The notes under the pieces: model-generated
Databases searched by the model: none
Told to the model about the DNA's origin: nothing
What the model saw: the letters and a program-made list of their open reading frames with translations, nothing else
Translations under genes and position numbers: made by a program
Origin: Dickeya undicola
Lineage (GTDB): Bacteria; Pseudomonadota; Gammaproteobacteria; Enterobacterales; Enterobacteriaceae
DNA: 64,000 nt
Reading direction: 5' to 3'
Assembly: GCF_000784735.1 (NCBI RefSeq)
Contig: NZ_JSYG01000004.1
Coordinates: forward strand, 248,001 to 312,000
Shown here: positions 19,491-29,128 of the stretch, in pieces
How positions within the stretch are numbered: position 1 is the first letter of the stretch
Layout: the number at the start of each line of letters is the position of its first letter

Positions 19491-20046
19491 CCCGCTGACT
19501 CCGGTAACGGCTGAACAGCGCGCGGCGGTCGAGGTTTTCGGGGGCATCGGCATCTCGCACCGGCAATGACAGCGCCATGCGAACACTTTGCTGTGCCAGT
19601 TGCAACGCCTGTCCGGCGTCAAGCGCCGGGTCCAGCGGCGACATCAGCGAACAGGACAGGTACTGCTGCCCGTCGTCACTCTCGCTCACCACGAACTTCA
19701 CATCGCCGCAGGGCAATGTCAGCGCCAACCGGTCAGAAAGCTTACGCCGGGGCCACTGTTGCCCTGGTCCCGGCAGCACCAACAGGCTCAACATCCACGG
19801 TGTCACCAGGCAACCGAACCACTGCTGTTCAAACAGGGTAAATCCACAGGCCTGTACAGGAATACCTTCGCGATAAAATGGCAACAGCCGCATGTGCTGC
19901 TGCGCAATACGGCTAAATTCGGCTTCCAGCCAGGCCACTGGACTCTGATCATGCCCGGCAACCCAGTCTATTTCCTTGCGCTCACCGGGTATTGCGGGCG
20001 AATTATTACCCTCATCGTGTGACGTGGCGGGAAAAATGTCAGTCAT
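19483..20046 (-). CDS. hybE: hydrogenase-2 assembly chaperone HybE
   Basis: The 187-residue protein resembles E. coli HybE (162 aa) through FTLFEQQW, GCLVTPWMLSLLVLPGPGQ and YLSCSLMSPLDP. It is a cytoplasmic chaperone that proofreads the Tat-dependent small subunit and its pairing with the large subunit. The N-terminus is about 25 residues longer than in E. coli. The ATG at 20046 has AGGAGG six bases upstream; a GTG one codon earlier is less likely. It overlaps the end of hybD by 8 bp. Confidence 0.93.
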   Translation of the reverse strand: MTDIFPATSHDEGNNSPAIPGERKEIDWVAGHDQSPVAWLEAEFSRIAQQHMRLLPFYREGIPVQACGFTLFEQQWFGCLVTPWMLSLLVLPGPGQQWPRRKLSDRLALTLPCGDVKFVVSESDDGQQYLSCSLMSPLDPALDAGQALQLAQQSVRMALSLPVRDADAPENLDRRALFSRYRSQRDA

Positions 20047-20539
20047 CACACACCTCCTGCGCGATCTTCTCCGTTACCGTGACACCACTCTGGCGCAGCG
20101 CGGTGATGATATGCTGCAACGCCGGTTCCAGCGCACGGGTAACGGTATCGGACAAGCCGATGCCTGAATCGAGCGCTTCCGGCTCTACCCCCACCAACGT
20201 TAGCTGGCGGGGAAACTCGCTGGTCAGTTGCAGCGCCATCAACACATCGGCCAGCCCTAACTGGTGCGGGGAAATCTTACGGGTAAACAGTGCTGGCACC
20301 TCGCGGTCGCGCAACACCGTCACACTACCCGCAGCCTGACCCGTGAGCACCGCATCAGCCACGATCAGGTGGTCACGATCCGCCATGCATTCCATCAGTT
20401 CCATGCCACAGGTGCCGCCATCCACGATGTCAATGGCTGGCGTACAGTCAAAGCGCTGTTCCAGACGCTCAACTAGCCGCACCCCGACGCCTTCATCGCT
20501 CAGCAGGATGTTGCCGATCCCCAACACCAGTATATTCAT
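20039..20539 (-). CDS. hybD: hydrogenase-2 maturation endopeptidase HybD
   Basis: The 166-residue protease removes the C-terminal tail of HybC after nickel insertion. Nickel-sensing ligands of the family are visible: Glu in LLSDEGVGVR, Asp in IVADAV and His in KISPHQLG. ATG at 20539 overlaps the hybC stop as TGATG; a GTG one codon upstream is in frame. E. coli HybD is 164 residues and begins in the same way. Confidence 0.96.
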   Translation of the reverse strand: MNILVLGIGNILLSDEGVGVRLVERLEQRFDCTPAIDIVDGGTCGMELMECMADRDHLIVADAVLTGQAAGSVTVLRDREVPALFTRKISPHQLGLADVLMALQLTSEFPRQLTLVGVEPEALDSGIGLSDTVTRALEPALQHIITALRQSGVTVTEKIAQEVCDD

Positions 20540-22245
20540 CACAGCACCTTCACCCTGGTCACTTCATTGCCGTTGACGGTATCCACTACGTGCACCGCAC
20601 AAGACATACAAGGGTCGAAGGAGTGGATGGTACGTACCACTTCCAACGGCTTGTGCGGGTCCGCTACTGGCGTACCCACCAGCGACTGCTCATACGGGCC
20701 GGGCTTGTCGTCACCGTTACGCGGGCAGGAGGTCCAGGTGGATGGCACTACCGCCTGGTAGTTGGTGATCTTGCCGTTCTTGAACACGATCCAGTGCGAC
20801 AGCATACCGCGCGGCATCTCGCCAAAACCGACACCGTGGAATTCGGTATCCGGCGAAAAGTCTGGCTTGATGAAGGTCTGGTTGTCACCTTTGCCGATGT
20901 TGTCGACCAGCGCCTGCCATTGCTGCGCCAGCGTATCTTTCAGTACACAGCAGTGCACGGTACGGCCAATCACCCGGCCCAGCGTGGAGTGCAGGTGTTT
21001 CTCTTCCAGTTGATGGCCGCTGAGCGTCTGATAGGCAGCTTTGACCTGATCAAAATGAACCAGCGTGTCTTTATGCTTTGCAGCCAGACCGCACAGCAAC
21101 CAGGCCAGTGGCCCCACTTCCACGGTTTTGCCGTAGAAGGTCGGCGATTTCACCCACGAGTATTTGCCGTCTTCATGCCAGCCGGTGTAGTGAGGACGGG
21201 TCAGCCCTTCCCACGGTGCCAGCGGCTGATCGTCCTGATACCAGGCGTGTTTACCGCTCTCACGAATCCCTTCGATCAGGAATTTGTCGCTATGACTGGT
21301 GATCGGCCGGTAGCTCGACAGGTCGCTGTTCTCGATATACCCACCCGCCAGCAGGAAACTGCCGTTTTTGTTGTCGGTCGGCAGTTCTGGCACGCTCAGG
21401 TAGTGATCAGCACCACGCCCCAGCGTCAGCCACTGTGGGTAGTGAGCAGCAATCACCGCGCAATCCACTTTGTAGACCTGCTCGATAAAATCGCCGAGCC
21501 GATCGATAAAGCTTTTCACGTACATCAACCGTTCCAGGTTAAGCACGCTCGGCGCGTCCAGATTGATCGGGTTCGCCACACCGCCAACCGCCAGATTCTG
21601 GATGTGCGGCGACTTGCCGCCCAGAATCGCCACAATACGGTTAGCATCGCGCTGGCACTCCAGTGCTTGCAAATAGTGGGCGACGGCTATCAGGTTCACT
21701 TCCGGCGGCAGCGACATCGCCGGGTGCCCCCAGTAACCGTTGGCGAAAATCCCTAACTGGCCGCTGGCTACCAGATCTTTGAGTTTCTGCTGCACTTTGG
21801 TGAACTCGGCGGCATTATTCAGCGGCCAGTCGGACAATCCTTTGAGCAGCGCTGCGGCTTTTTGTGGATCAGCTTTCAGTGCCGAGGTCACATCCACCCA
21901 GTCGAGTGCCGACAACTGATAGAAATGCACGATATGGTCATGGATACTGTGCGCTGCCAGAATCAGGTTGCGGATGTGCTGGGCATTGACCGGCACATTC
22001 AGACCGAGCGCGTTCTCCACCGCACGTACCGAGGCAATGGCGTGCACCGTGGTGCATACGCCACAAATACGCTGCACGATCATCCAGGCATCACGCGGGT
22101 CACGCCCTTTGACGATCTCTTCCATACCGCGCCACATGGTGCCAGATGACCAGGCTTTGGTGACCTTGCCGTTTTCAATTTCGCAATCAATGCGCAGATG
22201 CCCTTCGATACGGGTAATGGGATCAATGGTGATGCGTTGGCTCAT
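20539..22245 (-). CDS. hybC: hydrogenase-2 large (nickel-iron) subunit precursor
   Basis: The 568-residue protein closely follows E. coli HybC (567). Nickel ligands are Cys61 and Cys64 (RICGVC) and Cys546 and Cys549 (DPCMSCAVH). HybD should cleave after His552, removing a 16-residue tail that starts VVDTVNG. The subunit oxidises hydrogen in the periplasm as partner of HybO. It overlaps hybB by 23 bp. Confidence 0.98.
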   Translation of the reverse strand: MSQRITIDPITRIEGHLRIDCEIENGKVTKAWSSGTMWRGMEEIVKGRDPRDAWMIVQRICGVCTTVHAIASVRAVENALGLNVPVNAQHIRNLILAAHSIHDHIVHFYQLSALDWVDVTSALKADPQKAAALLKGLSDWPLNNAAEFTKVQQKLKDLVASGQLGIFANGYWGHPAMSLPPEVNLIAVAHYLQALECQRDANRIVAILGGKSPHIQNLAVGGVANPINLDAPSVLNLERLMYVKSFIDRLGDFIEQVYKVDCAVIAAHYPQWLTLGRGADHYLSVPELPTDNKNGSFLLAGGYIENSDLSSYRPITSHSDKFLIEGIRESGKHAWYQDDQPLAPWEGLTRPHYTGWHEDGKYSWVKSPTFYGKTVEVGPLAWLLCGLAAKHKDTLVHFDQVKAAYQTLSGHQLEEKHLHSTLGRVIGRTVHCCVLKDTLAQQWQALVDNIGKGDNQTFIKPDFSPDTEFHGVGFGEMPRGMLSHWIVFKNGKITNYQAVVPSTWTSCPRNGDDKPGPYEQSLVGTPVADPHKPLEVVRTIHSFDPCMSCAVHVVDTVNGNEVTRVKVL

Positions 22246-23422
22246 GCTTTACCTCAGCCTGATGATGCGTATGTTCGCCTTTCAGCGCGGGCAGTACCGG
22301 CAGCAGGCGGATTAACAAGATATAAGCGCAGACTTCAATGGCGACGAAGCCAATGGAAATCAGGATCTCCTGCGCTTTGGGGAAGTAGTGGTAGCCGTTG
22401 CCCGGATTGAACGCCAGCAGCGAGTAGCTCAGTCGCCATAACGCCGCACCGAACAACATGCTGAGCGCGCTGACGAACAGCCAACGGGCGTCCTGACGAC
22501 AACGCTTCAACCGCAGCAACACCAGCGGCAATAACATCAGCCCGGCTTCACACCAGAACATGACGGCGAAACGGTCGCCTGCGAACAGCAGTGCCGTTTT
22601 CTGATGCCAGACGATCTCGCCGAAGCGCAGCACCACAAACAGCAGCACCAGCACATGGGCCAGACCGGTCAGCTTACGGAGCAATACCTGTTCATCTGGC
22701 CCGCGCCCTTTCAGCCCGGCTTGCACCAGCGAGCCTTCGAAAATGACAATCGAGAAACCCATAATGAACGCGGTCAACAGCGACAGCAGCGGCAGCAGTT
22801 CATAGCTCTGCCACAACGGATGCACTTTGTAACCGGCGGAAATCATCAACGACCCCATCGACGACTGGTGCATGGTGGGCAGCAGCGCGCCCAATGCAAT
22901 GATGAAAAACATCACCTTGTTGAGCCGTTTCAGCGACACCTTCCAACCGAAGCGTTCCAGCACCACCGGCGCGAACTCCAGCGCCATCACCCCGATGTAG
23001 ATAGTCATACACACCGCGGTTTCGAACAGCACCGAGTTGGTGTTGAAGTAACCGGGAATGTAGAAGTACGGCAGGTTCCAGTAACGCCCAACGTCGATGG
23101 TGATCGACAACCCACCCAGCGAGTAGCCGAACAGGCTGGCGAGCAGCGCCGGGCGCACCAGCGGATGGTATTCACCGCGATTGAACACGTACACCGCCCA
23201 GGCCAGCGCCCAGCCGCCGCAGGCGAACCCGGTGCCGACCAGCAGGTCGAACGCGATCCAGATCCCCCACGGGTAGCCGCCGTTAAGATCGGCAACCGAG
23301 CCGATCCCCAGAAACAGACGTTTCACGATCAGGATCGCGCAAATCGCCACCAGCGGAGCCAGTAGCATGATGGGCCAGCTCACCAGCCGCCCGCCCAACG
23401 GACTCGCTTTATGCGCCGTCAT
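22223..23422 (-). CDS. hybB: hydrogenase-2 membrane subunit HybB (NrfD/PsrC family)
   Basis: The 399-residue polytopic protein has about ten hydrophobic helices and is probably the quinone-reducing, proton-translocating subunit. It matches E. coli HybB (392) through [18 protein letters not shown] and [15 protein letters not shown]. The C-terminal tail is rich in histidine ([10 protein letters not shown] and a final HHH), more so than in E. coli. The start [11 protein letters not shown] at 23422 was chosen by family alignment; it overlaps hybA by 14 bp. Confidence 0.96.
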   Translation of the reverse strand: MTAHKASPLGGRLVSWPIMLLAPLVAICAILIVKRLFLGIGSVADLNGGYPWGIWIAFDLLVGTGFACGGWALAWAVYVFNRGEYHPLVRPALLASLFGYSLGGLSITIDVGRYWNLPYFYIPGYFNTNSVLFETAVCMTIYIGVMALEFAPVVLERFGWKVSLKRLNKVMFFIIALGALLPTMHQSSMGSLMISAGYKVHPLWQSYELLPLLSLLTAFIMGFSIVIFEGSLVQAGLKGRGPDEQVLLRKLTGLAHVLVLLFVVLRFGEIVWHQKTALLFAGDRFAVMFWCEAGLMLLPLVLLRLKRCRQDARWLFVSALSMLFGAALWRLSYSLLAFNPGNGYHYFPKAQEILISIGFVAIEVCAYILLIRLLPVLPALKGEHTHHQAEVKHEPTHHH

Positions 23423-24425
23423 GAGGTTTCTCCTGTGAGTCGTGCGTCTCTTCCCGCTCGGCACGGGTATTGCGATGCACCAGCACCGACAACCCAGCCA
23501 GCACCGCCAGCGGCAACACCATCCCCTTGTACAACGTATGCTGGATGTGTTCTGAACGCGCACCGGTGGACAGCGAATCCAACGCGGGCATTTCCAGGTT
23601 TTGGTACGGCACCCCAGCTAGCACCAGCACCTGTGTGCCGCCCGCTTCTTTCTCGCCATAGACATAGCGTTCATAAGTCGGCACGGTGTGCAGGTAGCTG
23701 TCTTTTCTGTCCAGCGTTTGACGCGGATAGGCGTATTCGTCACCCGGCTTGAGCGCCAACCGACGTTTCGCTTCATCCAACAGTTGCTCACGGGTGCCAT
23801 AAATCACCGCCCCGGTTGGACAAACCTCCACACACCCCGGCATTCCGCCCTTATCGAGCCGAGCCAGTTCCGGTTGATTACACAGCTCACATTTGTGCAG
23901 CTTACCGAGGGGGTTTTCATAGTCGTACTTCGGCACATCGAAGGGGCAGGCCACCATGCAGTAACGACAACCGGTGCAGATACTGGCGTCGTAATGCACT
24001 ACGCCGGTTTTCGGGTCTTTCTTCAGTGCGGAAACCGGGCACACCGACACACAGTTAGGGTCGACGCAGTGCATACACTGCTTCTTGATATAGGCGTAAC
24101 CGTTTTGTGGCTGATCCTTATTTTTACCGTCGCCACTGCTCCACACCTGGATGATGTTGTTGGTATACGGGCTGAGCTTGTCATTATTGGACCAGGTCGC
24201 CGCGCCGCCGCTATAAACCGAGCTATCCGGTTTATAGTCCAGCTTGTTGACCTGCTGGCATTTGCTCACACACGCCTGACAACCCACGCACAGCGTAGAG
24301 TCGTACAACATGCCAAGCGCGCCGGGAATTGGCGGCCGGTTGGTGGCCGCCGCTTCAGTCGCCAGCGGCGTGCCCGCCAGCAACGCCCCGGCAGAAGCCA
24401 GCTTGAAAAAATTGCGTCTGTTCAC
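23409..24425 (-). CDS. hybA: hydrogenase-2 iron-sulfur subunit HybA
   Basis: The 338-residue periplasmic ferredoxin-like subunit has a Tat signal ([10 protein letters not shown] at residues 2-11) and four cluster motifs: [37 protein letters not shown] and CELCNQ with CVEVCP. A C-terminal membrane helix lies at about residues 297-312. It carries electrons from HybOC to HybB. It starts 3 bp after hybO ends. Confidence 0.97.
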   Translation of the reverse strand: MNRRNFFKLASAGALLAGTPLATEAAATNRPPIPGALGMLYDSTLCVGCQACVSKCQQVNKLDYKPDSSVYSGGAATWSNNDKLSPYTNNIIQVWSSGDGKNKDQPQNGYAYIKKQCMHCVDPNCVSVCPVSALKKDPKTGVVHYDASICTGCRYCMVACPFDVPKYDYENPLGKLHKCELCNQPELARLDKGGMPGCVEVCPTGAVIYGTREQLLDEAKRRLALKPGDEYAYPRQTLDRKDSYLHTVPTYERYVYGEKEAGGTQVLVLAGVPYQNLEMPALDSLSTGARSEHIQHTLYKGMVLPLAVLAGLSVLVHRNTRAEREETHDSQEKPHDGA

Positions 24426-24428
24426 GGC

Positions 24429-25556
24429 TTAACCCTCCCGGGATGCGTTACCGGTGTCCTGCTGTTTTTGCTGACGGCCCAGCTCACGCACCGCCATCAG
24501 GCTGACGCCAGCCACCGCTCCCAGCACGCCGCCGATAAGCCCCGTGGCCGTAGCAGAGCTGTTGCCGCCTTCCGGGCTGGTCACCGCCGGTTTTTCAACG
24601 CGCGGCGTTGGGTTTTCCACATTGGCCAACTGGAAAATCCCCTTGGTGAACCCGATGCCTTGCTCGTTACAGCCATAGCATGGGTGACCAATCCCCACCG
24701 GCCAAATGCCGCCCCCTACGTCACAGAACTCCAGCGTCGGGCAGTTGCCATAGGTTTCCGGCCCTTTGCAACCCAGGTGGTAGAGGCACCACCCCTGCCG
24801 ATGGCCTTCATCGCCAAACTCTTTGGCAAAGCGGCCAGCGTCAAAATGCGGGCGACGCTCGCAGTTTTCGTGGATCAGGCGGGCATAGGCGAAGGTGGGA
24901 CGATTCTGGCTGTCGAGCGCGGGGGCTCGTTGATACGTGATGACATGCGCCACGGTTGCCAGGAAGTTGTGCGGGTTAGGCGGACAACCGGGAATATTAA
25001 TAACGGTTTTGCCCGGCAATACCTGCTGTAAGCTGACGGCACCGGTTGGATTAGAACCACTGGCAGGGACACCACCCCAGGCGGAGCAGGAACCGATGGC
25101 AATAATGGCCGCAGCATGTTCAGCGGCAGCGCGAATATGCTCGACAATCGGTTTTCCCGCCACCATGCAGTAAATGCCACCATCCTTCAATGGGATGGAA
25201 CCATCCACCACCAAGACATATTTGCCTTTGTATTGTTCGATAGCGCGGTGCTTATTTTCTTCCGCTTGTTCGCCAAAGGCAGCGGAAAGAACTTCGTGGT
25301 ATTCCAGCGAGATAGTATTCAGCAGCAGGTTTTCAATGGTCGGGTGGGTGGCGCGCAACAGGGATTCAGTACACCCGGTACATTCCTGCGCACCAATCCA
25401 AATCACCGGCGGACGCTGGGGAGACGTCAGTGACTTGGCCATATCTGCGGCGGCGGCCTCTTTTAACCCCATGGTGGCGGCAAGTGCTGCACATAGCTTC
25501 ATAAAATCACGGCGATTGATGCCGTGACGGGAAAGCATCATATTTTCCCCATTCAT
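24429..25556 (-). CDS. hybO: hydrogenase-2 small subunit HybO
   Basis: The 375-residue small subunit carries the iron-sulfur relay from the nickel-iron centre. The Tat motif INRRDFMKLCAA is at residues 13-24. Cluster ligands are seen in QECTGCTES, GSCSAWGG, NIPGCPPNPHN and the C-terminal medial and distal cysteines. A membrane-anchoring helix (TGLIGGVLGAVAGVSLMAV) is near residue 345. AGGAGA lies ten bases before the ATG. It is the first gene of an eleven-gene operon ending at hypE, with an FNR box 90 bp upstream. Confidence 0.98.
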   Translation of the reverse strand: MNGENMMLSRHGINRRDFMKLCAALAATMGLKEAAAADMAKSLTSPQRPPVIWIGAQECTGCTESLLRATHPTIENLLLNTISLEYHEVLSAAFGEQAEENKHRAIEQYKGKYVLVVDGSIPLKDGGIYCMVAGKPIVEHIRAAAEHAAAIIAIGSCSAWGGVPASGSNPTGAVSLQQVLPGKTVINIPGCPPNPHNFLATVAHVITYQRAPALDSQNRPTFAYARLIHENCERRPHFDAGRFAKEFGDEGHRQGWCLYHLGCKGPETYGNCPTLEFCDVGGGIWPVGIGHPCYGCNEQGIGFTKGIFQLANVENPTPRVEKPAVTSPEGGNSSATATGLIGGVLGAVAGVSLMAVRELGRQQKQQDTGNASREG

Positions 25557-25602
25557 TCTTTATTATTCTCCTGTAGCAAGGTCGGAGTAACACATTTACG
25601 TG

Positions 25603-25652
25603 TCGGCATAGAATAATGAGGAGAATAACGTCACCGATTTGATCTCTATCAA
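25603..25652 (-). promoter_or_regulatory. FNR-dependent promoter of the hyb-hyp operon
   Basis: TTGATCTCTATCAA at 25639-25652 is a perfect FNR consensus palindrome (TTGAT-N4-ATCAA). On the minus strand, TATTCT at 25615-25610 is a good -10 hexamer. The implied transcription start near 25603 puts the FNR site centre at about -42, the class II activator position. The hybO start follows about 47 bases downstream. This fits anaerobic induction of the operon; it is inferred from sequence only. Confidence 0.75.
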
Positions 25653-26100
25653 GCAGCCGGGGAATAACCATTTTATTTATACGTCTTCTGTGAGGCTCTC
25701 CGCGACATTTCTTTTTTAAAAACACGGCAGGTCAGATTAAATGAGAAAATATCTCAATGCGTAACAAACGCATATTTTTTTGTGATCCAGAATTGCTTAA
25801 TCGATTTAACTACCACTTATATCAGTTATAATATAAATATTATCATATTGATTATTATTGATTTTTTAAAAACATCTTCTTCGTTTTCTTTATTTCTTTC
25901 CTTTTCGAGCGATCCACCTCATTCATTAGTAAAAATAAATTACTTTAGATACTTTACTTTCAAAAAGACATTTGAAGGATAATGTCACTGTCAGTATGAA
26001 AGACAAAAGCGTGACCTTTGGCTATTCCTCGTACAGGATTATTACTCTTCATTACCTATTTTCAGTAATCCATACGGCTTTTTTAACATTTGGGGCAATA
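25653..26100. other. very AT-rich intergenic stretch, no gene seen
   Basis: About 450 bp lie between the hybO promoter and the ybiT terminator. Parts near 25780-25960 are almost entirely A and T. An open plus-strand frame of 66 codons here has low-complexity hydrophobic content and no ribosome site, and I do not consider it a gene. The region may bind H-NS or IHF. Confidence 0.55.
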
Positions 26101-26101
26101 A

Positions 26102-26129
26102 AAAAGCAGCCATTTTCCCGGCTGCTTTT
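26102..26129 (-). terminator. terminator of ybiT
   Basis: AAAAGCAGCC and GGCTGCTTTT form a 10-bp stem with an 8-base loop, followed on the minus strand by a T-run. It lies 20 bp past the ybiT stop. Confidence 0.9.
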
Positions 26130-26149
26130 AAATGTCATACGACAGGGAA

Positions 26150-27742
26150 TTATTCGATTCCGCGACTGCGCAGATAATCTTCGTAGTTGCCGCTGAAGTC
26201 GATCACTTTACCCGGCGTGATTTCCACAATGCGGGTCGCCAGCGAGCTGACGAACTCACGGTCGTGAGACACAAACAGCAACGTGCCCTGATACATCTCC
26301 AGCGACATGTTCAGCGACTCAATGGATTCCATATCCAGGTGGTTGGTCGGTTCGTCCATCACCAGAACGTTCGGTTTTTCCATCATCAGCTTACCGAACA
26401 GCATCCGGCCCTTTTCCCCCCCGGACAGCACCTTGACCTTTTTACGGATGTCGTCCTGAGAAAACAGCAGGCGCCCCAGTACGCTGCGGACCGCCTGCTC
26501 GTCGTCGTTTTCCTGCTTCCACTGGCTCATCCAGTCAAACACGGTGAGATCACCATCAAACTCGTACTCGTGATCCTGCGCGTAGTAACCGATACGAACG
26601 TTCTCCGACCATTTGACCATGCCGGAGTCCGGTGCCAGTTCGCCAACCAGCGTTTTCAGCAATGTGGATTTACCGATCCCGTTAGTACCGAGAATCGCGA
26701 CTTTCTCTCCCACTTCCACCAGCATTTTCAACTGGCGGAACAGCGGACCGTTATCAAAGCCTTTGGTCAGCCCGTCGATTTCCAGCGCGTTACGGAACAG
26801 TTTTTTGTCCTGTTCAAAACGGATAAACGGGTTCTGACGGCTGGATGCTTTCACCTCTTCCAGCTGAATTTTATCTATCTGGCGGGCACGAGAAGTCGCC
26901 TGACGTGATTTGGACGCGTTAGCGCTAAAACGGCTGACAAACGACTGCAATTCGGCAATCTGTGCCTTTTTCTTGGCGTTGTCCGCCAGCAGACGCTCGC
27001 GCGCCTGCGTCGCTGCCGTCATGTACTCGTCGTAGTTGCCGGGATAAATGCGCAATTCGCCGTAATCCAGATCCGCCATATGCGTGCAGACCATGTTCAG
27101 GAAGTGACGGTCATGGGAAATGATGATCATGGTGCTGTTGCGCTCATTCAGCACCTGTTCCAGCCAACGGATGGTATCGATGTCCAGGTTGTTGGTCGGC
27201 TCGTCCAGCAACAGAATATCAGGATTGGAAAACAGCGCCTGTGCCAGCAAGACACGCAGTTTCCAACCGGGAGCCACTTCACTCATCGGCCCGTAATGTT
27301 GCTCCAGCGGAATCCCCACGCCCAGCAACAATTCACCGGCGCGCGATTCGGCACTGTAACCATCCATTTCGCCGTATTTTGCTTCCAGGTCCGCCACACG
27401 ATAGCCATCTTCCTCGCTCATCTCACTCAGCGAATAAATACGGTCGCGTTCTTCCTTGACTTCCCACAGTTCGGCGTGCCCCATAATCACGGTATCCAGC
27501 ACGCTGTATTGTTCAAACGCGAACTGATCCTGACGCAGTTTACCGATTCGTTCATTCGGGTCGATGGCAACGTTGCCTGCGCTCGGCGTCAGATCGCCGC
27601 CGAGGATCTTCATAAAGGTGGACTTGCCGCAGCCGTTAGCGCCGATCAAGCCATAGCGATTACCGCCGCCAAATTTAACAGAAATGTTTTCAAACAACGG
27701 CTTACTGCCGAATTGCATCGTAATATTATTGGTTACCAGCAC
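26150..27742 (-). CDS. ybiT: ABC-F family ATPase YbiT
   Basis: The 530-residue soluble protein has two ABC cassettes: Walker [10 protein letters not shown] and GTNGIGKST, and Walker B DEPTNNLD and DEPTNHLD. A charged linker (about residues 240-310) separates them, and there are no membrane segments. The length and sequence match E. coli YbiT throughout. ABC-F proteins act on the ribosome and are not transporters. I recall that a ybiT homologue of Erwinia chrysanthemi was linked to competitiveness against other bacteria in plants. It is monocistronic, with its own terminator. Confidence 0.96.
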   Translation of the reverse strand: MLVTNNITMQFGSKPLFENISVKFGGGNRYGLIGANGCGKSTFMKILGGDLTPSAGNVAIDPNERIGKLRQDQFAFEQYSVLDTVIMGHAELWEVKEERDRIYSLSEMSEEDGYRVADLEAKYGEMDGYSAESRAGELLLGVGIPLEQHYGPMSEVAPGWKLRVLLAQALFSNPDILLLDEPTNNLDIDTIRWLEQVLNERNSTMIIISHDRHFLNMVCTHMADLDYGELRIYPGNYDEYMTAATQARERLLADNAKKKAQIAELQSFVSRFSANASKSRQATSRARQIDKIQLEEVKASSRQNPFIRFEQDKKLFRNALEIDGLTKGFDNGPLFRQLKMLVEVGEKVAILGTNGIGKSTLLKTLVGELAPDSGMVKWSENVRIGYYAQDHEYEFDGDLTVFDWMSQWKQENDDEQAVRSVLGRLLFSQDDIRKKVKVLSGGEKGRMLFGKLMMEKPNVLVMDEPTNHLDMESIESLNMSLEMYQGTLLFVSHDREFVSSLATRIVEITPGKVIDFSGNYEDYLRSRGIE

Positions 27743-27954
27743 AGCACTTACTCGATTCGGAATGTGATTTGGCGCGCATTATGCCACAAGCGGGACACAG
27801 AATCCCGGTGATTATCGTGCATTTTTTAATCAGATACAGATTTGATACCCCGCCATCGCAGCATCAGTCTGCAAAACACCTGACGGCAGACACGACAACA
27901 TATTGTTAACCGTACATAATGAACACTGCTCCCGATCGCAGAAGGAAAGATCAG

Positions 27955-28836
27955 ATGCCGTCATCACGCCGTTTTAAACAGGTCGATGTGTTCAGCCACC
28001 ATCCCGCCACAGGCAATCCGCTGGCCGTTATTCTCGATGCCGAGGGTCTAAGCGATGAACAAATGCAGGCCATCGCCCGCTGGACTAATTTGTCGGAAAC
28101 CACCTTTGTGCTACCACCGGACGATCCGCTGGCTGACTATCGGGTGCGTATTTTCACCCCATCAGCAGAATTGCCATTCGCCGGACATCCGACACTGGGA
28201 ACCGCGCACGCACTGCTGGAATCCGGCCTGATACCACATGTGCCGCATCAGATGATCCAGCAATGCGGCGTCGGGCTGGTGCCCGTCGCTATCGGTGATA
28301 ACGGCCAGCTCGCCTTTCGCGCGCCGGACGTCACGACGACGACACTCGACCCTCAGTATGACGCATTACTCGATAGCGCCATCGGCAGCCATCGTCGTCA
28401 TCCAAACCATCGCCCCGTCAACGTGCAGATGGGCATCCGCTGGCTGACGGTGCGGATGGAAAGTGCACGCGCCTGTCTGGAAGCACGCCCGGATGCCGCG
28501 CACCTCCAACGATTACAACAAGTTGGACAAACCGACGGTGTCGCGATCTACGGGCCGCATGACAACGCCAGTCCTGCCGATTATGAAGTACGGGCCTTCT
28601 TTGTCATGAATGATGCCGTGGTAGAAGACCCGGTAACCGGCAGCGCCAACGCCTGCATTGCCAGAGTGATACAGCACCGCCCGTTGCCAGAGCAGGCGGA
28701 CCACACGCTCGGTTATCGTGTGCGCCAAGGCACCATGTTGTACCGAGACGGCCGGGTCAATGTTTCCTACATTGACGGCCAGCCGTGGATTGGCGGCCTC
28801 AGTAACACCTTGATTGATGGAAATATAACACTCTGA
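27955..28836 (+). CDS. PhzF-family epimerase/isomerase
   Basis: The 293-residue protein has the diaminopimelate epimerase-like fold of PhzF enzymes. The catalytic Glu is in TNLSETTF, with FTPSAELPFAGHPTLGTA and the C-terminal EDPVTGSANACIA. ATG 27955 is chosen because GAAGGA lies nine bases upstream; an in-frame ATG 12 codons earlier lacks a ribosome site. There is no phenazine gene nearby, so the substrate is unknown. It is divergent from ybiT. Confidence 0.9.
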   Translation: MPSSRRFKQVDVFSHHPATGNPLAVILDAEGLSDEQMQAIARWTNLSETTFVLPPDDPLADYRVRIFTPSAELPFAGHPTLGTAHALLESGLIPHVPHQMIQQCGVGLVPVAIGDNGQLAFRAPDVTTTTLDPQYDALLDSAIGSHRRHPNHRPVNVQMGIRWLTVRMESARACLEARPDAAHLQRLQQVGQTDGVAIYGPHDNASPADYEVRAFFVMNDAVVEDPVTGSANACIARVIQHRPLPEQADHTLGYRVRQGTMLYRDGRVNVSYIDGQPWIGGLSNTLIDGNITL

Positions 28837-28856
28837 TTACTCAGCTATTCCTATCA

Positions 28857-28881
28857 ACAGGTCGTCAGAACGGCGGCCTGT
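28857..28881 (+). terminator. possible terminator of the PhzF-family gene
   Basis: CAGGTCGTC and GGCGGCCTG pair over nine positions with two G-U pairs and a five-base loop, followed by TTATT. It lies 20 bp past the stop codon. Confidence 0.5.
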
Positions 28882-28915
28882 TATTCCTCCGACACTGCCA
28901 TTGTCTTCAAAATAA

Positions 28916-28931
28916 TGTGACTTTCATCACG
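28916..28931. promoter_or_regulatory. CRP-like site 1 upstream of small-protein gene
   Basis: TGTGA-CTTTCA-TCACG matches nine of the ten core bases of the CRP consensus TGTGA-N6-TCACA. Its centre is about 97 bp upstream of the start codon at 29021 and 57 bp from the second site. Confidence 0.55.
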
Positions 28932-28972
28932 AAAAAGTTGAAATGACGTTCCTTATCCATTATTATCAAAAC

Positions 28973-28988
28973 CGTGATGAACATCACA
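28973..28988. promoter_or_regulatory. CRP-like site 2 upstream of small-protein gene
   Basis: CGTGA-TGAACA-TCACA matches nine of ten CRP core bases. Its centre is 40 bp upstream of the start codon. It can also be read as GTGAT-N4-ATCAC, which resembles an FNR-type palindrome with altered outer bases, so which regulator binds is open. Confidence 0.55.
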
Positions 28989-29020
28989 CAAAACCTCAAC
29001 AACGATAATGGAGACACCAC

Positions 29021-29110
29021 ATGAACGCATTCATCAATTTCTTCAAAAAACTGGGCGACATCTACGTAAGCTACTGCGAACGTATCGGCTCCATCATCAG
29101 CCCGTTTTAA
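29021..29110 (+). CDS. 29-residue amphipathic small protein (uncharacterised)
   Basis: A short open frame starts ATG with GGAG eight bases upstream. The peptide begins MNAFINFFKKLGDIYVSY, has one cysteine at position 19, and ends in SPF. Hydrophobic residues fall at 1, 4, 5, 7, 8, 11, 14, 15, 18, 19, 22, 25 and 26, the spacing of an amphipathic helix lying on a membrane surface. It has its own upstream regulatory palindromes and a strong terminator, so it is an independent unit. I do not recognise a family. AzuC of E. coli, a 28-residue amphipathic peptide from a CRP-regulated dual-function RNA, is a possible analogue; I claim no homology. A type I toxin or a regulatory RNA remain alternatives. 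Confidence 0.65.
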   Translation: MNAFINFFKKLGDIYVSYCERIGSIISPF

Positions 29111-29128
29111 TATGAGCGCCGCAGACTA

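Noticed and set aside
23688-25031. Plus-strand open frame of about 447 codons across hybA and hybO
   Set aside because: It is antisense to two conserved hydrogenase genes; the translated sequence resembles no protein family and reflects GC-rich codon positions on the other strand.
25782-25982. 66-codon hydrophobic open frame upstream of hybO
   Set aside because: It lies in nearly pure AT sequence, has no ribosome site, and has low-complexity Ile/Ser/Phe composition expected by chance.
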